From assembly GCA_001599595.1 (NCBI GenBank), contig BCHH01000014.1, forward strand, positions 257,587 through 321,586: 64,000 nucleotides of DNA, read 5' to 3'. The notes beneath the pieces were generated by a model. The model was not told the origin of the DNA. It was given only the letters and a program-made list of their open reading frames with translations, and ran no database searches. The stretch comes from Beverwykella pulmonaria (lineage: Eukaryota > Ascomycota > Dothideomycetes > Pleosporales > Melanommataceae). Position numbers and translations under genes: made by a program. Shown here piece after piece: positions 55,435 through 64,000 of this stretch (position 1 is its first letter; each line of letters opens with the position of its first letter).

Positions 55435-58400
55435 ATGGACTTCGCAGGCCCACGCTTCATAGGCGAAATCAAAGAGGAGGAGTACGTGGTGCAGTGCACA
55501 TATGGTGGCTTCAATTTCCAGTTACCAGTCCCAGAGCATCTGCGGCTGTTTGCATGCCGAATGCGCAACGACTTCCTCGCATGTTTTGCAAACCAAAGCC
55601 TTCAAGAACCATGTTCAGATCTGCAGCTTCTGATCCAGTTTCTGAGATATCTGGCGGGCCGAGACGACAAGGCGACGTCCATGTCTTCGGAGCTGTTCTC
55701 CAAGGTGGTGGATAAGCTGGGTAGCGAACATCTCCAGGGAAGGGATATTCACACCCGTGCCGCGGAGCAGCCTGACTCGGAGCTCGCCAGCAAGCAAAAC
55801 ATAATCAGATCATACTTTGAGGCCATGCACCTGATGCAACGGCCTGTAGGAAGCCGGATACCGCATCTCTTTGCGGCATCTCATCCCTCAGAAAGGACCC
55901 CCACATACACAGTCTTTGGCGGCCAGGGAAACACACAGCAGTACTTCCAGGAACTCAGAGACCTCTACTCGACTTACGGCTGTTTGCTAGATGATATCCT
56001 GGATTTCGCATCCATGATTTTTGATCAGCTTTTGGACGACGAGTCGGTCATCGATCAGTACCCCCATGGCCTGGACTTCTTCAACTGGTTAAAGAAACCA
56101 GAAATGACTCCCGATCCAGATTATCTTCTCTCCGCCCCAGTCAGCTTCCCCTTGATTGCGCTCGGCCAGCTCGCCAGCTTCTACGTTGCGTGCAAGATTT
56201 GGCAGCTCACACCCGGTGAAGTTGTGGAGAACCTGCAAGGATCGACCGGCCACAGCCAGGGCATCATTGTCGCCGCCGGAATTGCAACATGCAGGACCTG
56301 GGACGACTTTGAGGGAGCGTTCCGGTCGTGTTTGATTGCGCTTTTCTACACTGGATGCCGCAGCCAGCAACAGTTTCCAAGGAAGACGGCCTGGCAGAAG
56401 ATGGTGGATGGTGATGCGGAATCCACGGCTGAGGATCCGACGCCCATGATGAATGTCATGCATCTTCCCCGCGCGGAACTCGAGAAACAGACGAACGCCT
56501 TCAACCAGCATCTCCCAGAAAATAAGCAAGTGGCCATTGCGCTCGTCAATGGGCCTTCCAACATCGTCGTCGGCGGCCCCCCAGAGTCATTGAAAAGCTT
56601 CGCAGACTGGCTCGAAGAATTCAAGAAGGCCTACACAAAGGCGAACCCCAAGAGCGGAAAGACAATCACAACAAGATTCTTGCCTATTACCGCGCCATTC
56701 CATACATTCTACCTCGCCGAGTCAAGACAGATCATCGTGGACGACATGGTCCGCCACAACATCGTCATCAAACCGAGCGATCTCCTGATTTCCGTCTACG
56801 ACAGCAAATCCGGCCGCGATCTGAGAGAAGTCGAGGAGGAAGCGCTCTTTCCGATCCTCACAGAAGCCATAACCACGCAGATGGTCGACTGGCCATGCGC
56901 TACTACATTCCCCACCCGCAGCTGCATCATTGACTTCGGGCCTGGTGAGACATCGGGCGTGGGAACTCTTCTACACCGATCAAAAGAGGGAACTGGGACT
57001 CGCGTTATCCTCGCTGGACCCCTCCAAGGATCTCTGCCTCACGTCGGATACAAGCCTGATTTGTTCGATGCGCCGTCCACCATTTCTTCGCAGCGCTCAG
57101 CGGACTGGCTGCGAGACTTTGAACCGACTCTGCTCTCTGATGCTTCAGGGAGGACGATGGTCAGCACCAAGATGAGCCAGCTGTTGGGTACGCCACCTCT
57201 TATGGTTGCGGGTATGACACCAACAACCGTTCATCCTGATTTCGTAGCTGCCGTCATCAATGCTGGGTATCACGTTGAGCTAGCTGCCGGAGGATATCCA
57301 AAGGAAGACATGCTCGTCAAGGCGATACGGACTATCGAACAACTCATCCCAGCCGGAAAGGGGATCACAATCAATTTGATTTACTCTGCGCCACGTGCAA
57401 TGCAATGGCAGATCCCATTGATCAAGAACCTCATCTCTCAGGGTACCCTTATTGATGGTATCACGCTCGGCGCTGGTGTACCATCGCTTGATATCGCAAC
57501 TGGCTATATTGAAGACCTTGGTCTGAAGCACATCTCCTTCAAGCCAGGCAACATCGACGCCATCCAGGCAGTGATTACGATTGCGAAAGCCCACCCTACA
57601 TTCCCAATAATGATGCAGTGGACTGGCGGACGAGGTGGTGGCCATCACTCAACTGAAGATTTCCACGCCCCCATATTGCAAACATATGCTGCTATCAGAA
57701 GGTGCCAAAACATTATCCTGGTTGCTGGTAGCGGATTCGGTGGATCAGATGATACATACCCCTACCTCACTGGCTCATGGGCATCAAAGTTCAATCAGCC
57801 TCCCATGCCCTTCGATGGCGCTCTTTTTGGTAGCCGAATGATGGTAGCAAAGGAAGCACATACCTCGCTCGCAGCCAAGCAAGCAATTGCAGCGTGTCAA
57901 GGTGTCGAGGACTCCATGTGGCAGCAATGTAAGGGCATCGTAACCGTCAAATCGGAAATGGGCCAGCCAATACACAAGATTGCAACCCGTGGTGTGCAGT
58001 TGTGGGCTGAGATGGACAAGACTATTTTCTCCCTCGAGAAGAAGAAGCAACTCCCCGCACTCGAGAAGAAGAAGGACTATATCATTGAAAAACTGAATAA
58101 GGACTTCCAAAAGGTTTGGTTCGGATACGATTTCTTTAGCGGCAAGGCCGTCGATCTGAAGAACATGACTTATCAGGACGTCGCCAGACGAATGGTGAAT
58201 CTATTCTATCTCAGCAAGCGCTCGCAGTGGATCGATCCTTCATACACTCGCATCTTCGGCGACTTTGTTCGTCGTATCGAGGAGCGTCTTCCTCTGTCCA
58301 ACTGGGAATTGTCCCAACCGATCTTTACCAGTTACGCCGATTTCGAGGAGCCCTTCGAGGCCCTACGCAATCTCGCCCACGCCTACCAGGACAGCAAGAC

Positions 58401-61400
58401 TCAGCTCATCAACCAGGAAGACCAAGATTATTTTCTTGCTCTCTGCCGCCGACCTGGCCAGAAGCCTGTCCCTTTCATTCCAGTTCTGGATGATAATTTT
58501 GAGACGTGGTTCAAGAAAGATTCGCTGTGGCAGTCTGAGTTCGTGGATGCTGTTGTGGATGAGGATGTGCAGCGGACTTGCATTCTTCAAGGGCCTGTTG
58601 CAGTCAACTATTCGACTCCGCAAAACATCAATGAGCCTGTCAAGGTGATATTGGATAAGATTAATGATGGTCACCTTGAGCGCATTCTCCAGCAGACATA
58701 TGGCGGAATCCGGAGGTCTATTCCTTCTGTCGAGTTCTTTGGTCATCACGCATCTCGCCAGTCTGCACGACAACACGGCGTCTCAGTCACGGTTGAGCCC
58801 AACGCAACTACTTTTAAGATTCCCACCGATATCAAAGAACTTCCCTCGAATGATGCATGGTTCGACCTCCTCGCCGGCAAGAAGCTTTCGTGGAGATATG
58901 CCGTATTCAAGAGCAAGACCGTTATGAGTGGACACGCTATGATTCCAAACCCTATTCGACAAGCCTTTGCCCCTGCTCACAACCTCTCCGTGATGATCAC
59001 TGACAAACTACGCCACAACTACGTTTCCATCACTATGAGCAGCAACGGCACGAGCCAGACCGATCTCTCCATTGCTACCGAGCCGGGTAACAAAATCATT
59101 TTGCGCATGTATTGCTACGAGAATGCGAACAAAGAAGCTCTGCCCCTTGAATTCCGCTTCTCGTACCACCCCGAGACTCCTCATTCCTTGCTGCATGAAG
59201 ATACTCACGGACGCACGGACCGCATCTGCGACTTCTACAAGAAGCTCTGGGTCGGCAAGGCATACAAGAATCCTGTTCTGCCCGCTGGAAGGCAAATATA
59301 CAAAGCTAATGGCGGCGAACTGGTTATCACGCAGGATCTCGTTGAAAAGTTCATGCAGACTATCGGCGGCGGGATGAGACGCATGGATCCGCAGGGCTTG
59401 GTGCCTATGGACTTCGCTATTGTGGTTGGCTGGAAGGCCATCATGAAGGCGCTCTTGCTTGTGCATGGAGACCTGCTGAAGTTGGTTCATCTTTCGAACA
59501 AGTTCCGCATGCATCCTGGTGCAGCACCTCTCAAAGTCGGCGACAAGACTGAGAGCTTTGCGCAGACGACTTCCATCACCATCGGCGATACGGGTAAGAC
59601 TGTCGAGGTTTGCGCTACGATCAGCAGAGACCACGTCCCTGTCATGGATGTCGTGTCTGAGTTCTTCTACCGTGGCGCGTATACCGATTTCTCGGAATCA
59701 TTTGTGACGCGCAAAGAAGATCTACGGGAAGTCAGCTTCTCGTCTGCAAGCTTGGCGAATCTGCTGCTGTCTAAGGAGTGGATCACATGGCATGAGCCTA
59801 TGGAGGTCGAGGAGCTGTGCGAGAAGACTCTGACGTTTGAGTTGGAGACTTTCTCTGCGCTCAAAGCCAAGGGCCAGCACAGCCGTATTCGGACTGTCGG
59901 AAAAGTATTCGCTATGTCCAAAGAGTCTAAGGGAGCGGTCGAAATTGGAACGGTGCACTACGACTCTAATACTAACGCAAGCCCGCCTACCAGTAACCCA
60001 GTAATGGGGTACCTCGACCGGCACGCCAAAGTCATCTCGAAGCGAATTATGCTCGAGCATCCTGTGTCCCTCGACTCCTCAGAAGAGGGTTTCGTCTTTG
60101 CTGCGCCAACGAGCAACTCCGAATACTCCAAGATCTCACAGGACTTCAACCCCATCCATGTCTCACCCGCCTTCGCGCGGTACGCCGGTCTGCCAGGCCC
60201 AATTACACACGGCATGCACACCAGCGCCATCATCCGGTCTATCGTCGAAATGCGCTGCGCGGCCAACAATCTCACTGCTATGCGCAACTTCTCCGCTACT
60301 TTCGCGGGTATGATTAAAGCTGGAGATAATATTGAGGTGCACCTTGAGCATATTGCCATGCTTGAGGGGAACAAGATTATCCGCATCGAGGCACGTAATG
60401 TCGGAAGTCAGGAGAAGGTGTTTATAGGCGAGTGCGAGGTTGAGCCCGAGGAGACGGCATACATCTTCACGGGACAGGGAAGTCAAGAATTAGGCATGGG
60501 TATGGATCTTTATGAGAGTAGTAAGGCGGCGAGAGAAGTTTGGGAGAGGGCGGATAAGCATTTCGACGAAAACTATGGTACGTCACTTCCCTCTCGCCCT
60601 CCACTGATTCGATTATCCTCCCTTGGACCCCTACTCTAATATCCAAGGTCGAAGCTAATCGTGTGACCAGGCTTCCGCATAACTGACATCGTCCGCCGTA
60701 ACCCCAAAACTCTGACCATCCACTTCGGTGGCCGTCGTGGAGCTCAAATACGCCAAAACTACCTCGCCATGTACTATGACTCGTATGACAAAGCTGGAAA
60801 TAAGACCAGCAAGCGCTTCTTCGATATACACGAGCACTCCCCCTCGTACACGTACCGGCACCCCAAGGGCCTTCTCTTTAGCACTGAATTCGCACAGCCG
60901 GCGCTTACGGTTATGGAGAAGGCTGCTTTTGAGGATATGGCCGCCAAAGGACTGGTGAGCGAGAAGAGCAAATATGCCGGGCATTCACTGGGAGAGTATG
61001 CCGCCCTCTGCGCCATCGCAAACATGATGCCGCTCGAGCAAATCCTGTCTATTGTATTCTATCGCGGCCTATCTATGCAGGTAGCCGTCGAGCGCGACGA
61101 AGAGGGCCGGTCCGAATTCGGCATGATGGCCGTGGATCCTTCTCGCGTGACGAAAGGCTTCAATGTCAAGATGCTCGAAGAAGTCGTCAGAGAGATTGCG
61201 TCTGAATCCTCAGCACTCCTCGAAATCGTCAACTACAACGTCGAGAACAGACAATATGTCTGTGCGGGCACGTTGCGCAATCTGCAGACGCTTACCGATG
61301 TCTGCAATGAGCTCAACGCTTCTGGCCTTTCCACCACCACCACCACCACCACCATCATTGCCAAGCATGTCAAGGCGAATGGAGACAAGGAAATTCACAC

Positions 61401-61680
61401 GCTTGACCGTGGTAAAGCGACAATACCCCTCGCAGGTATAGACGTCCCCTTCCATTCGTCCTTCCTCCGACCAAACCTCGCTGCCTTCCGCGAAGTTCTC
61501 GAAAAGAACATTCGTAAGGACTGGATGGATCCTGAAAAGTTGGTCGGACGGTACGTGCCGAATGTTACAGCGCGGCCGTTTGAGATTAGCAAGGAGGCGT
61601 TTGAGTATGCGTATAAAGTAACAGGGAGCGAGAGGTTGAGGGACGTGCTTGATGGGTGGGTCGATGAAGTCGAAGCGTAG
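55435..61680 (+). CDS. Fatty acid synthase beta subunit
   Basis: The beta chain of fungal type I FAS, 2,050 residues, in two exons: 55435-60577 and 60671-61680. The intron (GTACGT...CCAG) rejoins YG-FRITDIV. The ATG at 55435 is preferred over an in-frame one 27 codons earlier, because that extension is untypical and reads like leader. Order: acetyltransferase (GHSQG, Ser274), enoyl reductase (about 580-850, with PPLMVAGMTPTT and TGGRGGGHHS), dehydratase with a hot-dog fold (DFNPIHVSPAFA and GPITHGMHTSA late in exon 1), and the malonyl/palmitoyl transferase (GHSLGEYAAL, Ser1820). All catalytic motifs are present. In the HC-toxin locus the corresponding gene is TOXC, which also encodes a FAS beta chain. 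Its partner is the FAS alpha gene 2.6 kb upstream on the same strand. Confidence 0.93.
61331..61354 (+). repeat. CCA trinucleotide repeat coding a poly-Thr tract in FAS beta
   Basis: Eight tandem CCA units, read as seven consecutive Thr codons (ACC) within the transferase domain. This is a likely slippage-prone surface-loop expansion and keeps the frame. Confidence 0.9.
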
Positions 61681-62493
61681 GTGGGGGGGCTTTCTTTTCT
61701 GGGGAAAATAGAAACAGGAAATATGGCGTTTGGATGGGAGTTGGTTCCGATTTTGGAGGGTTGGGAAATTATAGGGGATGATGCATGTATAGAGTGGGGT
61801 TGGATACTGATACTTCTTTCTGCATTTATTTTATGCGGTGCTGGGCTTCGAAGGCATTTCTTGGCTAGGTGTTACGGTGACGCATTAGAGACTATTGTAT
61901 TTCAACAGATTAATCTTTCTTGGTTTGGCGTCTGTACTTCTCATACATGTCTTCTTCCGGTATTTGAATGTTATGCGCCCAAGCTAAGTGCTATATGCTC
62001 CTTCTTTGTAGTTAAGACTTTGAAGAGATAAGACGCTTGTCCTCTCCTTTATATATTGGATTAGCTTCTCTTCTAATATAATCCTACTCGTACAGTTAAT
62101 CGATCTACCGTCTCGGCCTTTACTTTCGAACCATGCCTCACTCGTTACACGTTATTCTTAACCTTATCTTACATTGCACTCTGCTTGCGTCTGCTTGTCC
62201 TTCCCTTAGCCTAAAAGACCTACATAACAACCTGACCACTAACAACTGAACTACGCTAGATTGTCTCCTCGACAAGAGGGTACTAAGCGATCACTCTGAG
62301 TCATGCTTGTGGGTGCTGCTATAGCCTAGGGCGCAGGTCCTCCTGTCGAGAACGGCTACCGCAAACCACTTAGGACCAGTTTAGAAGAATTGGATACCCC
62401 TTTAACATGAGTACGATCTTTGAGTTATTCTCTATTGAAAGGCATGTAAACAAACACCATTTCCATGAAAAATTCTGCTGAATCGAAATTCAG
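61681..62493. other. Downstream flank of FAS beta
   Basis: No supported gene. There is an AT-rich stretch at about 62040-62100 with a weak inverted repeat (GGATTA ... TAATCC). Confidence 0.4.
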
Positions 62494-63880
62494 TTGGCTA
62501 CTAGGGGTCTGGTTATCTTAAAGATTGGTAGCACGAAGGCCATCCTGACAAGACTATTGCAGAACCTCCAGGTATTTACTGCGTGCTCCATGAATGAGGG
62601 ATCAGATGTTATTCTCATTGTTCTTGGTAGCAGCGACTGCATCTCATCCAAAGTCAGAGGTGGTGTCAAATTTTTCTATGACGCCAAGAAGCGTATGAAG
62701 AGCCCGCTCGACTGAGTATCAGTAGCGAATGATGGCGTTACCGTAATTCTCTCGATGCTGCTCTCCTACGGAAATGTCACTCCTAACAACTATGTCAGAA
62801 TAGTCAACGATAGATGCCGGGACATGGCACAGACCATATCGTTCCCAAGAGTGGAAAATATACATTGCAGAAATGCGCAACGGCTTTATCGTCCAGCCCG
62901 ACGACTTCTGGAACGGGGGACGGACGCATCCAAATCCTGGCTGGCACGTGAAAATGGTGGCCCTTTAGGTATATGCGATCGTCAAGACGGAAAAGAACAT
63001 CATGAATCTAGTTGAGACTGGCAATCCAGTCACTGGGGGCCCATGCAGACCTAATATTGGACTTTTCGGTTGACCCCATCGACGCAGAGAGGCAGTAGCT
63101 GGAAAGAGGGAATGCTCATCATCTCGCAGCAGCTAAAGAGAGAAAGCACATTAGATCAAATCATACTATAAACCGGTTGACAGCGACAGCCGGGTCGAAT
63201 ACCTGTGCCTGAGAAATGATGGGCAGGCGATGGATTTTTTAAATACCAAGTCCAGTAAGATAGTCGATATGAGTTGGATTAGAGGTTCTTAGGGTTGGAC
63301 TATGCTATTCATCGTTTTGTCCATTGGGTAGGGATGGAAGAGTCGACATCCTGCGGGTAGATAAATGTAAGGAACATTTTACCTTGACTCTTGAACTCTT
63401 TGATATTGAAGATTCAAGTTATTCCCTTGCTAACCTTACCTCTAGTTACCGGTGTTGTTAAAGTGTGGATCAATAATGGCCGCATCCCTAGTAGCGGCAG
63501 TGAGTTCAAGTGGGAGCTTAAGGAGGGTTCCTAGATGAAAAGCGCAGACCGCGGCGCTAACATTTACTTCAGGAAGGTGCTTAGGCTAATCTGGCATCTA
63601 CGGGTCTGATGTGGCATCATGATACGCGTGGAAGGGTTTCGGAAACCAAGATGTCGTTACGGGTAATGATAGGATCCAAGATACGACCATGCACAACGCC
63701 AACAGTTTTGTTAGAATGATCTTGTACGAATGGGTCGAAAACAAGTACAATTGGTACGATGACAAATGCTTGAAGTCATGATGGGGCGCCACGAAGAGGC
63801 AAGCCGTGTTCAACGAGGAGCTGGCTGCCTGTGGTAGAAATGAACTGGCTACGGCCGTAATGAACATTGACATCTCTGAG
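62494..63880 (+). pseudogene. Remnant of a secreted SGNH-hydrolase/FG-GAP-repeat protein
   Basis: Scattered pieces in several frames, broken by stops. A segment reading EMRNGFIVQPDDFWNGG then RTHPNPGWHVKM (about 62867-62970) resembles the C-terminal HPN block of SGNH hydrolases. Further on are SRVEYLCLRNDGQAMDF (63189-63239), KVWINNGRIPSSGSEF (about 63459-63505) and SADRGANIYF (about 63541-63570), all like VCBS/FG-GAP repeats that follow such domains in fungal secreted proteins. No continuous frame exists, and splicing does not repair it. The family guess is tentative; the pseudogene state is clearer. Confidence 0.4.
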
Positions 63881-64000
63881 AAGCACTAATGGACTAAAAG
63901 TAACGTACACTACGAGATGGATCTATCAACCTTCCAACGCCCCTCGCACGAAAACGCAACAATCTCAGCCTCGGCTCGCTTAACCGCACCACTTCCGCAC

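Noticed and set aside
7614..62092. Similar AT-rich 20-mers near 7614-7635 and 62071-62092 (TTCTAATATA then TCCTAC), possible transposon relics
   Set aside because: Too short and AT-rich to support a repeat family, and no terminal repeats or coding remnants lie nearby.
63917..64000. Open frame of 28 codons starting with ATG and running off the right edge
   Set aside because: Too short to support a gene and without family features.

Overview
The window looks like nuclear DNA of a filamentous ascomycete (Pezizomycotina). Genes carry short introns (about 45-110 bp, GT-AG, several with CTAAC-like branch points), there is a Zn2Cys6 regulator and RTA1-family membrane proteins, and a very large secondary-metabolism locus is present. 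The genus cannot be told from the sequence alone.

Left block (1-9.0 kb), ordinary genes: a purine-biosynthesis GARS gene cut by the window edge, an OCRL-like inositol 5-phosphatase with a putative RhoGAP tail, the decapping cofactor Dcp1, a lipid-droplet-associated hydrolase, and an extended SDR. From about 10.8 kb the character changes to accessory DNA: a decayed tannase/feruloyl-esterase pseudogene, an RTA1 gene with a GC-AG intron, and a Zn2Cys6 transcription factor whose zinc cluster is split by an intron.

Centre (16.7-32.2 kb): one uninterrupted reading frame of 5,187 codons encodes a four-module NRPS, read as A-T-E-C / A-T-C / A-T-C / A-T-E(dead)-C. It shares an intergenic region with a second, divergent RTA1 gene. 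After a 3.2 kb gap come an ABCC (MRP-type) transporter, a P450, and, divergent from the P450, a fatty acid synthase alpha subunit lacking the C-terminal phosphopantetheinyl transferase domain, followed by a complete FAS beta subunit. The right end (61.7-64 kb) has no intact gene, only remnants of a secreted SGNH/FG-GAP-type protein.

How they work together (inference): the NRPS starts with an A domain, so the fatty chain is unlikely to be a starter acyl cap. A dedicated FAS pair plus a P450 next to a four-module NRPS with a first-module epimerase and a terminal C domain matches the logic of the HC-toxin/apicidin class of cyclic tetrapeptides. There, a C10 FAS product is oxidised and aminated into an unusual amino acid. 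The NRPS is close in size to HC-toxin synthetase (about 5.2 thousand residues, from memory). Both FAS subunits are present, while no aminotransferase, alanine racemase, bZIP/ankyrin regulator, MFS exporter or HDAC was found. The locus is therefore a variant of that family, possibly with a different product, or part of the pathway lies outside the window.
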